DNA from: CAZIVO01 sp964542765
Lineage (GTDB): Bacteria > Planctomycetota > UBA1135 > UBA2386
Length of the DNA stretch: 64,000 nt
Assembly: GCA_964542765.1 (NCBI GenBank)
Contig: CAZIVO010000002.1
Span: forward strand, 14,092 to 78,091
Direction of reading: 5' to 3'
Shown here: positions 33,389-41,918 of the stretch, one piece after another
Layout: each line of letters starts with the position of its first letter
How positions within the stretch are numbered: the first letter of the stretch is position 1
Notes under the pieces: generated by a model
Told to the model about the DNA's origin: nothing
Seen by the model: only the letters and a program-made list of their open reading frames with translations
The model's database searches: none
Position numbers and translations under genes: made by a program

Positions 33389-36174
33389 TTTTTCTCCCGT
33401 CGATCGATAACGACTCGGCCGTTCACCACCACCAGCAGGATCTGGCTCGTCATCTCGAATGGGCCACCGCTGAAGACCACAAAATCGGCGTCCTTGCCGC
33501 GCTTGAGGCTGCCGACACGATCATCCAGCTTGAATATCTGTGCCGGGTAAAGGGTCAGGGCCTTGAGTGCCTCGGTCGGGTCGAGTCCGTAGCGGATTGC
33601 CAGCGATGCATGCACAGGCAGATAGCGTGAACCGGCAGTGTCGCCCGTGCCGAGCGCGAAGGGCAGTCCTACATCAGCCATCGTTGCTGCGGCATTGATG
33701 ATCTTCCTGCCGTCGCGACGGATGAGGTCAGGGCCGAGCAGAGCTGGGGGCTTGGCTGCGCCCAGGATCTCCGGCGTTTCGATCGCATCGTTGAGGCCGG
33801 TCAGGACGAAGGGCAGTTTCTTTTCGGTGAACCACTTCACCACGCTGCGGATGGCGGGTTCCTTGTTGCTGCGGACGATGGCAGGGATCTTCTGCTCCCA
33901 CAGAGCCTTCAAGGGTTCGAGGTTCTCGTCGATGTTGGGCTTGCTCGGCTTGCCCGAATCGACCTTCTTGCTCGACGCCGCAGTTGCAGCCGCGGCTGCG
34001 GACATGCGCGATGCCGTGAACTTGCCTTCGATCCGGCCGCCTCCCATCCGGAAGGCCCCGGCCATGGAGTCCTTGCTGACCGTTCCTTCGAGTTCCATCC
34101 CGCCTCGGCCTTCCGGGCCGATCGTCAGCTTGATCTTGCCGTTCTCGAAGCTGCCCGATATCTCGACGTCCCGTGGGGTGTCTCGCATCCGCATGACCGC
34201 CGAGCCCGACACGGAGGTACCTTCCAGTTTCAGTGTTGCCGTGATGCTGATCGGGATCGGGAAGGGAAGATCGGTGACTTCCACGGACCATGTGCCGGAG
34301 ATGGGGTCCGTGGTCGCCGCTGGCGTTTCCTCCGGGACTTCTTCGGGTGGTTTCTCCGCCTTGCCGGCCTCGAAGTCGGCCAGTGCCTTTTCGTACTTCT
34401 TCCAGGCGTCCAGATAGCTTTTGCCTCTGTTGAGGGCGCTCTCCAGGCTCTTGATACCATCGGGCGCGGTGCTGTCGTGGAAGAGTCGGATGGCAGCGGT
34501 TGCGCGGAGGATCATGGATTCTCGGTCAGCGGCTCCCGTCTTCAGTGCAGCGACCCGTCCGCCGATCGGCCCATTGCTGTCGAACCCGGATACCAGGACG
34601 GTGGTCAAGCCGGCAGACAGGGCGTCTTGGAAGAGGGGGTCATCGTACTGAACCGCCTCGGCAATCACCTGATCGGCGGCGCCTTGCGGAACCCCCGTGC
34701 CTTCTCCCGAGAGTCCCAGGTGTGAGAAGGCGTTGATGAAGCCAGGCACCATGACGCTGCCCGGGAGATCGATGACCCGGGCACCATTGGGGATGGCAAG
34801 ATCAGATCCCACCGCCTTGATCTTGCCCTTCTCCGCGATGATCACGCCGTCAGTGATGGTGTTGCCCTCAAGCGTGTGGATCTTGCTGACGCGGATAGCC
34901 AGCGCCTTTGCATCGTTGTTGCGTTCGTAGGCCAGACGACCGTCGACGAAGGTCTTTTCTACGAGCGTGCCGATGGCCAGGGGGTCACCGCTCAAGATGA
35001 GGAAATCGGCGTCCTTGCCGGGCTCGAGTGATCCGACACGATCATCGATCCCCAGCACCACGGCGGCGTCGAGGGTGATGGCCCGCAGGGCTCTTTGCGG
35101 CGAACAGCCATGGCGTACCGCGATCCCTGCGATCAGCAGCATATCGGCGAGATCCGCATCGCGGCTCGCAGCCAGTGCGAAGGTGATCCCTGCCTGCTCG
35201 GCGAGGGCCGCATTTTCAGGGTTGTTGCTGGGACTGCGGTCGAGTCTGTTCTCGCCGCCCGTATTGACCGATCCGGGGAGCACGGGTATCCGGAAAACGC
35301 AGCGGGCCTTCGCTGTGGAGATGATCTTGGCGACGCGCGCCAATTCATGAGGATTTTCCAGCGTGAGTTGGCCGCCCATCGGGCTTGCCAGGGACAGGGC
35401 GCGGCGGATATCGGTCGCCTTCTTTGCGGCGATCCGCAGGGGCAATCGGCCCTTGGCGGCTTGCGTCAATGCCTCGGTCGGATAGCGATTCTCGGCGCTT
35501 CCCTTGCCCGCGATGGCCTCGGCGCCCGCCTCGGCAGTCAGGGCTTCACGAAAGATCCGGCGCAACTCGGTCAGCTGAGAGATCCTTGCCGTTGGAACCT
35601 GCTGGCGTGCCGGTACCAGTGGATCATCTGCCGTCGGCGCGGGGTTTGGTTCGAAGAGCGCGGGTGCTTTGGTGCTCTCCTTACCCATGGTGATTCGCAG
35701 GCAGCTGGCTTCGGCGAGGACGCGTTGCACGAGATCATCGCCGAACAACTTCACGACGGACCCGCGTCCGGGGATCAGGCGGTTGCGTCCCGGGGAAAGG
35801 TAGACTGCCGTCACGCCGCCGGAGAGCTGGCGTGGTCGACGGGTCATGAGGTCGAAGCCGTCCATTCCCACGAAGTGGGGGGTGACGTTGTATGGAGCGT
35901 CACCCTGCCCTGACAGATTCGTATCGGCGGCGACGATGCCGGGCATCACGGTCTTGTCGCTCGCATCGATGACCGGCAAGTTTTCCGGTTGGTTCTCTTC
36001 GATGCTGGCGATCTTTCCGTTCTTTACGACGACCCAAACATTCGATTGGACCTTGCCATTGCCAACATGGAGCTTGCCGCAACGCACGGCCAGATCCTGG
36101 GCGCTGACAGTTCCGGCGAGGAGCCCGAAGAAGAGGGCGCTGGCCGGTGCGAGGATGGCGCGTGCTCCGATCAT
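33385..36174 (-). CDS. Exported double amidohydrolase-like protein E with an inserted beta domain
   Basis: The product is 929 residues with a signal peptide ending VSAQ at ~25. Two amidohydrolase-like units are in tandem. The first runs from DLAVRCGKLHVGNGKVQ to KTFVDGRLAYERN and has MPGIVAADTNLSG instead of an HxH. The second begins AIRVSKIHTLEGNTITDG, has VPGFINAFSHLGL (only the second His kept) and ends LLVVVNGRVVIDR. Inside the second unit, after a Glu/Pro-rich linker, lies a compact beta domain of about 100 residues (SGTWSVEVTDLPFPIPISI, SGSFENGKIKLTIG, GKFTASR). Each unit keeps the GSLxxGKDADF motif. It overlaps gene D upstream and gene F downstream by ATGA. Confidence 0.87.
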   Translation of the reverse strand: MIGARAILAPASALFFGLLAGTVSAQDLAVRCGKLHVGNGKVQSNVWVVVKNGKIASIEENQPENLPVIDASDKTVMPGIVAADTNLSGQGDAPYNVTPHFVGMDGFDLMTRRPRQLSGGVTAVYLSPGRNRLIPGRGSVVKLFGDDLVQRVLAEASCLRITMGKESTKAPALFEPNPAPTADDPLVPARQQVPTARISQLTELRRIFREALTAEAGAEAIAGKGSAENRYPTEALTQAAKGRLPLRIAAKKATDIRRALSLASPMGGQLTLENPHELARVAKIISTAKARCVFRIPVLPGSVNTGGENRLDRSPSNNPENAALAEQAGITFALAASRDADLADMLLIAGIAVRHGCSPQRALRAITLDAAVVLGIDDRVGSLEPGKDADFLILSGDPLAIGTLVEKTFVDGRLAYERNNDAKALAIRVSKIHTLEGNTITDGVIIAEKGKIKAVGSDLAIPNGARVIDLPGSVMVPGFINAFSHLGLSGEGTGVPQGAADQVIAEAVQYDDPLFQDALSAGLTTVLVSGFDSNGPIGGRVAALKTGAADRESMILRATAAIRLFHDSTAPDGIKSLESALNRGKSYLDAWKKYEKALADFEAGKAEKPPEEVPEETPAATTDPISGTWSVEVTDLPFPIPISITATLKLEGTSVSGSAVMRMRDTPRDVEISGSFENGKIKLTIGPEGRGGMELEGTVSKDSMAGAFRMGGGRIEGKFTASRMSAAAAATAASSKKVDSGKPSKPNIDENLEPLKALWEQKIPAIVRSNKEPAIRSVVKWFTEKKLPFVLTGLNDAIETPEILGAAKPPALLGPDLIRRDGRKIINAAATMADVGLPFALGTGDTAGSRYLPVHASLAIRYGLDPTEALKALTLYPAQIFKLDDRVGSLKRGKDADFVVFSGGPFEMTSQILLVVVNGRVVIDRREKK

Positions 36175-37457
36175 CGAGCACCCTCCCCGAACAGGTGCTT
36201 GAGTTTGCGGTCCTTGGATCGCTCATAGACGACTTCACCCTCCAGCAGCACCGTCTCGACCCAGGTTGTCGCTTTCAGCGGATCGCCGGTGAGAATCTGG
36301 AGGTTCGCGATCTTGCCGGCCTCGATGGTTCCGACCTCTTTTTCCATTCCGAGGATCTTTGCCGGAACCGTTGTGAAGGCCTCCAGTGCGGTCTTGCGGT
36401 CGACACCGTGCTTGATGCATGTCGCCATTTGCCACCAGGGGTAACGCTGTGGGCTGGTCGATCCACTGCCCCCGCGATAGCTGCTTCCGTAGCCCGAAGC
36501 ATTGACGCTGAGCGCGAACTCGATGTTTTGCTTGGCGAGTTCGGCAGCGGCACAAATGTGGGTTTCTTCGTCGGTCTCCGGGTCCGTTTCGCGATAGTCG
36601 AACGAAGGATCGAGGATCACGGGCTTGCCATGGCGCTTGAGCAGGCTCGAGGCCATGTGGCAGCGTGCTCCGAGAACGAGGACGAGGGGGAACTTGTTCT
36701 GGCTTGCGAGTCGCAGTGCTTCAGCCATTTCTGCGGCGCTGGGAACGTAGAGGTAACCGGCCAGCTTGCCTTCGAGCATGTCGATGACAGGCTGTTTCTT
36801 GGGGTCCGGCTTTTCTTCGAACTCCTTCTCGGTGGCTCCAGCAGCTTTCTCTTGCTCGAACTCCTGTTTGCGGCGTGCGAAATCCTTGATGTGGTCCTGG
36901 ACGTCCTGGAAGGCTCGCCGGAGCTTGCGGATTTGTCCCATCCGGCTGCCGCCGGAAGCTTGCAGGGATAGTTTCAGTCCGGCCCGACTCTTCACGACCA
37001 TGTCTTCCACGGTGCGACCGTGTGGGCGCACGACCATGCTCTGGCCACCGATCAAGGTGGCATGGCCCGGTATCACATGCAGTGTTCCGATGCCGTTGCG
37101 CAGACAGTCCGTGAAGAAGCCTGATGATGGGTCGATGGCGTCATCGACAGTCAGGTAGGGGACATTGGCGAGGTTCTCGTTCGCGCCGCTCATCCCTCCG
37201 CTGGTGTGGGCCAGGACCCAGGTCGGCATCACCACACGGTCCGATGCGTCGATGACCTTGGCATTCCATGCGGGTTTGACATCGGTACTGATTTCCTTGA
37301 TCAGACCGTTCTCGATCAGGATCACGGCATTCTCGAGGTTGGTGCCGGTCATGGTGATGACCTTGCCCGCCTTGACGGCGACGAGTTCTGCTTGAGCGCC
37401 GAGGTGTGCGGTCAGGGCGGAGAGGGTGATAACGATGGCTAGACAGGGTTTCATCAT
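36171..37457 (-). CDS. Exported amidohydrolase-like protein D (degenerate metal motif)
   Basis: This 428-residue protein has a signal peptide ending HLGAQ at ~22. AVILIENGLIKEISTDV and RVVMPTWVLAHTSGGMSG mark the start of the barrel; one His remains of the HxH pair. A charged helix (KDFARRKQEFEQEK, then KKQPVIDMLEGKLAGYLYVP) carries the shared 'MLEGK' entry. FTTVPAKILGMEKEVGTIEAG and IANLQILTGDPL close the domain. Later metal ligands are not evident. It overlaps genes C and E by ATGA on both sides, so translation is coupled. Confidence 0.85.
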   Translation of the reverse strand: MMKPCLAIVITLSALTAHLGAQAELVAVKAGKVITMTGTNLENAVILIENGLIKEISTDVKPAWNAKVIDASDRVVMPTWVLAHTSGGMSGANENLANVPYLTVDDAIDPSSGFFTDCLRNGIGTLHVIPGHATLIGGQSMVVRPHGRTVEDMVVKSRAGLKLSLQASGGSRMGQIRKLRRAFQDVQDHIKDFARRKQEFEQEKAAGATEKEFEEKPDPKKQPVIDMLEGKLAGYLYVPSAAEMAEALRLASQNKFPLVLVLGARCHMASSLLKRHGKPVILDPSFDYRETDPETDEETHICAAAELAKQNIEFALSVNASGYGSSYRGGSGSTSPQRYPWWQMATCIKHGVDRKTALEAFTTVPAKILGMEKEVGTIEAGKIANLQILTGDPLKATTWVETVLLEGEVVYERSKDRKLKHLFGEGAR

Positions 37458-38704
37458 TTCGAGACCTCCTGACCATTGACGTAAACAGCTGACGCCATGG
37501 TGGTCGGATCAAACAGGGGACCGTTCCAGATCACCAGGTCAGCATCTTTGGTCGGCTCTATCGTGCCGACATGGTCGCTGACGCCGAGGATTTCGGCCGG
37601 AACAAGGGTGATGGCGGTGAGTGCTTGGTCGGCATCGAGGCCGTTACGCACCGCGAAGGTAGCTTCATCGATCAGGCTCAGGGCGTTTGTGTGGGAACCA
37701 GTTGCGATGGCGAAGGGTATGGATCGATCGGAGAGGAGGTTCAGCGTATGCATTCGCCCCTCGGCTCCATCATTGTGACCGCTCGTCGCGCTCGGTGCGC
37801 CGACGATGAGCTTGGTTCCCGACGCCGCCAGCAGGTCTGCGACCAGCCAGGCTTCGGTGACTTCTTCCAGGACGGTCTTGTAGCCGAACTCCTGTGCCAG
37901 GCGCAGAGCGGTGCGGATGTCGTTTTCAGCCCGCGCCGTCGTCCGTACTTGCAACTTTCCGTCGAGTGCACGGACGAGGACCTCCATGGCAGCATCGGGT
38001 TTGTCGTCGGGATCGGACTGCTGATCCTTGTAGTCCATGGCAGCGTAGAAGGCGCGACGGACTTCCCAGACGACGCCCATGCGCGTGGTGGGGCGCCGGT
38101 AATAGATGCCTACAGGGGAGCCTCCGCGGATGGCGCGATTGCCGCGCCCAGGCTCTGTCCCCATTGTTACTCGCAGGCAGGACTCGTCCTTGAGGAGCAT
38201 CTCGGCCACCGTCTCCCCGTGCGTCTTGAGTACCGCGCCGAGCCCCCCGATCACGTTTTTGTTGCCCGGGCTGATCTGCACGACCGTGACGCCACCCTGG
38301 CGCGCTCGTTTGAAGGCCTTGTCGTCGGCATTGATGGCATCGACGATCTTCATGTGAGGTGTGACCTCGTCACCCTGCTCATTTTGATCCGTGCTGCTGA
38401 CTCCGAGCGTGGTCGCTGTATCGATCAGTCCAGGCGTGATCACCTTGCCTTTGCAGTCGATGGTCACCGCGCCTTCGGGGATCTCCGTGGAGGCATCGCC
38501 GACGGTCTGGATCTTGCCGCCTGCGATGATCAGGACGCCATTCTCGATCGCTGCACTGGAAACCGGGTGGATGCGGGCGCCGGTGAAGGCAGTGGTCTTC
38601 TCCTGCGCACGGGCTGGAACGCTCAGAGCGAGAGCGAGCAGAAGAAGGCAGCCATGGACGGGGCGTTCGATGCTGCTGCATTGAGGAGTAGGGTGCTTCA
38701 TCAT
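37454..38704 (-). CDS. Exported amidohydrolase-like protein C (no metal motif)
   Basis: The product is 416 residues. The likely signal peptide is GCLLLLALALSVPARAQ, preceded by a long n-region; the second ATG (ATGATG at 38704) could be used. GVLIIAGGKIQTVGDASTEI and ITPGLIDTATTLGVSS show the family fold without HxH. VQISPGNKNVIGGLGAVLKTHGE matches the same stretch in proteins D and E. The end is AITLVPAEILGVSDHVGTIE and ADLVIWNGPLFDP. It abuts gene B with no gap (TAA directly before ATG). Confidence 0.85.
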   Translation of the reverse strand: MMKHPTPQCSSIERPVHGCLLLLALALSVPARAQEKTTAFTGARIHPVSSAAIENGVLIIAGGKIQTVGDASTEIPEGAVTIDCKGKVITPGLIDTATTLGVSSTDQNEQGDEVTPHMKIVDAINADDKAFKRARQGGVTVVQISPGNKNVIGGLGAVLKTHGETVAEMLLKDESCLRVTMGTEPGRGNRAIRGGSPVGIYYRRPTTRMGVVWEVRRAFYAAMDYKDQQSDPDDKPDAAMEVLVRALDGKLQVRTTARAENDIRTALRLAQEFGYKTVLEEVTEAWLVADLLAASGTKLIVGAPSATSGHNDGAEGRMHTLNLLSDRSIPFAIATGSHTNALSLIDEATFAVRNGLDADQALTAITLVPAEILGVSDHVGTIEPTKDADLVIWNGPLFDPTTMASAVYVNGQEVSK

Positions 38705-39958
38705 TTACTTTTCCTCCTCTTCGATGGCTCGACCGGCGAGGTAAACAGCTTCGAGGCGGGAGGTCAGATCGGTTGGTTCGCCGCTGAACACGAGAAAATC
38801 GGCATCGCATCCCTGCCGGAGGCTTCCGCACTTCGCGCTGACGCCACATTGTTCGGCCGGGATGCGAGTCAGAGCGGCGATTCCGCCCTGGCGAGACAGC
38901 CCATGACGTACGGCCAGAGCGACCGACAAGCGGAGCTGGTCAGGGGGGATGTCCACCGGCGCTTTTCCACTGGAGGCGGGAGTGGGCACGAAGAAGGAGA
39001 AACCTCCCGGCGGTCTGCCGCGGCTTCTGCTGCTGGGTGCCGCCGGCTTCTTCGTGGAGGCTGCCACCGTGCTCATGAAGGAGAATGGGATCCCGGCCTC
39101 TTCGAGTTTGGCCGGTAGTTCGAGCGTGCGGGTTCGGTCGTTTGGCGAAAGCGGAGCCAGTATGACCGAACCCCCGAGCTTTGCGATTTGTGCGATGCTG
39201 TGTTCGGCTTCGGCGGCATCGATCAGCAGAGGAACGGCACCGATCTGCTGGCAGAGTTCCAGCGCTTGTTCGATTTCGGCATGCGTGTGCGCATGGATTG
39301 CGACGGGCAGACTGCCCGCCAGCACGTCGCGCAGAACTCGCGATTCGGGTGTGGGTGCAGCGATCGTTTCCTTGGCGTCCTTGAAGTTCGTGCGGATCAG
39401 TTCCATCGCCCCCATATGGGACGTCGGGTAACGATTCTGATTCAGAGACTCCTGCACCAGAGCAATCTTCAGGTAGGAATGTTCGGCGAGGACCTTCCCC
39501 ATCTCTCCTGTCTTGATGACTCCCGCGATGCCGGCGAAAGCATTCATGGAAAGGGGAGCGAGCCCGATCGTGGTCACGCCGCCGCGGGCATTATCGAGCA
39601 GAATCTCGTCGAATGGATCGAAAGCATCGGTGGCCTTCAGGTCCGGGGTCACGGCGGTGACGCTTTCAGCGAGATCGAGGCCGAGGCCGAGGTGCGAGTG
39701 GGGATTGACGAAGCCGGGCACCACTGTTTTGCCGGAAAAATCCAGGATCTGAGCGCCGCGACTGGCTCCTTTAGGGATCTCGCTGCCGATGAGGGCGATC
39801 TTGCCATCTCGGATCAAAAAGGCGCCGTTTTCCAGCACAGTGTCCGGAGCGATGACGATGCGAGTGGCCTTGACGACTGTGGTTGCAGAGTCGCTTCCCT
39901 GCGCCGCGATCGGTGCCAGCGAGAAGAGAATGATCGGGAGATTCGAGATCTTGTTCAT
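38705..39958 (-). CDS. Exported amidohydrolase-like protein B (HxH kept)
   Basis: The product is 417 residues with a signal peptide ending APIAAQ at ~20. VPGFVNPHSHLGLGLD keeps H87 and H89, and PVAIHAHTHAEIEQAL supplies a further His. The region where the final Asp is expected (GIPFSFMSTVAAS) lacks it, so the site is partial. RIPAEQCGVSAKCGSLRQG and CDADFLVFSGEPTD close the domain. A GRPPGGFSF loop and SSRSRGR stretch are low complexity. It may bind one metal or be weakly active. It lies 14 bases after gene A. Confidence 0.85.
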   Translation of the reverse strand: MNKISNLPIILFSLAPIAAQGSDSATTVVKATRIVIAPDTVLENGAFLIRDGKIALIGSEIPKGASRGAQILDFSGKTVVPGFVNPHSHLGLGLDLAESVTAVTPDLKATDAFDPFDEILLDNARGGVTTIGLAPLSMNAFAGIAGVIKTGEMGKVLAEHSYLKIALVQESLNQNRYPTSHMGAMELIRTNFKDAKETIAAPTPESRVLRDVLAGSLPVAIHAHTHAEIEQALELCQQIGAVPLLIDAAEAEHSIAQIAKLGGSVILAPLSPNDRTRTLELPAKLEEAGIPFSFMSTVAASTKKPAAPSSRSRGRPPGGFSFFVPTPASSGKAPVDIPPDQLRLSVALAVRHGLSRQGGIAALTRIPAEQCGVSAKCGSLRQGCDADFLVFSGEPTDLTSRLEAVYLAGRAIEEEEK

Positions 39959-39972
39959 CGCAGTTGTTCTCG

Positions 39973-41619
39973 TTACTTGGCCTCGAATTGCGTTGAGCCT
40001 GCCGAGATCACGCGCAGGATGTGAGTGTCGCTCGAGAGGATCGGACCACTGGTCAAGAGGATGTCAGCGAGCTTGCCTTGGTCGAGCGAGCCAACTTGCT
40101 TGCTGAGCCCCAAGATCTTCGCGGGCGTCAGGGTGATCGCGGCGACCGCGGCGTCGGGGCTCATGCCGAAACCAACGGCATAGGCGGCCAGCAATGTCAG
40201 ATGTCGCGAGGAACTTGCAGAACCCGAGCCGATCGCGACAGCGATCCCAGCCTTCGATAGTTCTGCGGCGAGGCGCGGATCCTTCCGTCGCAACGAGGAG
40301 GGGCCAGGCTCGGGGAGGAGGTCGGTCAATACGACAGGAGTCCCCGACTCGGCGATCTCTTCGATCATTCCGGAGCCTGTCAGCAGGGATTCGAGGATGA
40401 GCTTGGGGAGCTTGGCTTCTCGCGCCATCCGCAAGACGGCTCGAATCTCATCGGCCCGTTGAGCCTTCACCCGCAGGGGCAGGTCGCCCTTGCGGACCTT
40501 CAGGAGCGCTTCCTTGACGGGGTCCTCGCGAAATGCTCCAGGGTGCTTGGGCCTTTTTGGAGCCTGCTCGCCTGGTTTCGTGGCCGCGGCCTTCTGCCCC
40601 TGGGCGCTGCCGGGGGCTTTTGGCTTTTCGCCGGATTGGGGNNNNNNNNNNNNNNNNNNNNNNNNNNNNNNNNNNNNNNNNNNNNNNNNNNNNNNNNNNN
40701 NNNNNNNNNNNNNNNNNNNNNNNNNNNNNNNNNNNNNNNNNTCTTCGCCGGGCTTGGGTGGGGTCGGTCGTTCACCCGGCCGACCTCCTCGCGATCCACG
40801 GCCGCGTCCGAAGCGCTGGCGTGGATCTTGTGCATTGTCCTGTGCCGGTGGTGTGGCCGGTTTCGGGGTCGCTGGCTGGGCTTTCGGACTGCCGCCCTTT
40901 TTCTTGCGGTGGTAGTCGAGATACTCGGCGAACTTCTTCTTGTACTCGGTGAGTTTTTTGGCGTGGTCCGTCTTCGATTTCTCGTAGGCGTCCAGGCTTG
41001 TGAATGGCTTGCCGATGGCCCGCAGCGCTTTTTGTCGTATCAGTGCATGAGTGGCGGCGCTGCTCGTGGCGACGTTCATCTGGAGCGCAGCAGTCTCTCG
41101 CTGGCCGGCGAGCACTCCGAAGTGGTCACCCATGGGGCGGATGGCGGTCCCCTGACCACCCCAGGTTCCACTGGCGTTGTTTCCCACGTAGGCGGTGGTT
41201 ACTCCGCTCTCGATCACCGAGCGGGAGTTGTGGTCATAACGGTCCAGTCCGTCGAGGATCCGGGTCGCCGCATCGGCTGAACCGGAGAAGGTAGCAGCAT
41301 CGGCATATGCGGTGCTCAGAGCATCGACCAAGCCTGGGTAGGCATGGGCTTGGGAGTAGTCCAGCAACTCGGCGTTTTCAGGAACCTTGATCTCATCGGC
41401 GGGGCCGACCGCCACGATCCGGCTGCCGCGGATCAAGATGATGCCGTTGCTGATTTCAGGGGCAGAAACCGGATGCAGGGTCCCGACCTTGATGGCGACT
41501 GTTTTGCGGGACCGGCCTGTGCCAAAACGCTGAGCAGTCAGCGCAGCGTCGATACAGGAGAGGATCAGCGGGATGAGGATGAGGCCTGCGAGGCCTCTTG
41601 GGATGGGGAGTCGGAGCAT
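39973..41619 (-). CDS. Exported amidohydrolase-like protein A, interrupted by an assembly gap
   Basis: This is the first gene of the operon. ATG 41619 gives a signal peptide (GLAGLILIPLILSCIDAALTAQ); the 99 codons upstream look non-coding. GIILIRGSRIVAVGPADEI and AYPGLVDALSTAYADA show the fold without HxH. A Pro/Gly/Lys-rich linker (GRGRGSRGGRPGERPTPPKP, then the 100-N gap, then QSGEKPKAPGSAQ) separates the barrel halves. The second half has KVRKGDLPLRVKAQRADEI, AITLTPAKILGLSKQVGSLD and ADILLTSGPIL. The same frame is open on both sides of the gap, but the true gap length is unknown, so the protein length (548 as drawn) is not reliable. Confidence 0.82.
   Translation of the reverse strand: MLRLPIPRGLAGLILIPLILSCIDAALTAQRFGTGRSRKTVAIKVGTLHPVSAPEISNGIILIRGSRIVAVGPADEIKVPENAELLDYSQAHAYPGLVDALSTAYADAATFSGSADAATRILDGLDRYDHNSRSVIESGVTTAYVGNNASGTWGGQGTAIRPMGDHFGVLAGQRETAALQMNVATSSAATHALIRQKALRAIGKPFTSLDAYEKSKTDHAKKLTEYKKKFAEYLDYHRKKKGGSPKAQPATPKPATPPAQDNAQDPRQRFGRGRGSRGGRPGERPTPPKPGEXXXXXXXXXXXXXXXXXXXXXXXXXXXXXXXXXXPQSGEKPKAPGSAQGQKAAATKPGEQAPKRPKHPGAFREDPVKEALLKVRKGDLPLRVKAQRADEIRAVLRMAREAKLPKLILESLLTGSGMIEEIAESGTPVVLTDLLPEPGPSSLRRKDPRLAAELSKAGIAVAIGSGSASSSRHLTLLAAYAVGFGMSPDAAVAAITLTPAKILGLSKQVGSLDQGKLADILLTSGPILSSDTHILRVISAGSTQFEAK
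40642..40741. other. Assembly gap of 100 N
   Basis: Exactly 100 undetermined bases lie in the low-complexity linker of protein A. Such a length usually marks a scaffold join of unknown size. The flanks encode repeated K-P-G-E-like units, which may have broken the assembly. Confidence 0.98.
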
Positions 41620-41918
41620 GGCGACCGAGGGGGGTGGGGAGGTCAGGGTCAGTCTGGGCGAGGTAGACCCCTTTTCTACGGGGCGTGGCGGGGTTCGCGC
41701 CAAGGTTTTCCTTGGTTTGGTCACCCAGGTTCGGTGGTGTGGGGTTTTGGGTGATTCTGGCACTCCGGCTCCTGGGCCCCAGGGCGTCGTTTGAACCCCT
41801 GGAGCCTCACTCCGCAGGAATCGGAGAGCCCTGTTGCGGCGGTGGATTCTTGTCACCCGTATAGCCTTTCGGGATACGCTTGAGTGGGCCTCCTTCATCT
41901 CCGCCGAGGTCGCCATCC
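41620..41918. other. Divergent control region of the amidohydrolase operon and propeller gene
   Basis: These 299 bases separate the start of the eight-gene operon (minus) and the secreted propeller gene (plus), and should hold both promoters. A perfect hairpin, CCAAGG-TTTT-CCTTGG, occupies 41700-41715. No confident -35/-10 pair was found. Confidence 0.45.

Noticed and set aside
37571..39118. Long plus-strand open frame (515 codons) opposite the amidohydrolase genes.
   Set aside because: It is antisense to genes with clear family motifs. High GC leaves long open frames opposite real genes. No domain or signal is recognisable.
41570..41619. Upstream starts for amidohydrolase A in the same frame (to 41916).
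   Set aside because: The extra 99 residues are Arg/Pro-rich and non-hydrophobic, overlap the divergent gene's region, and would bury the signal peptide that starts at ATG 41619.
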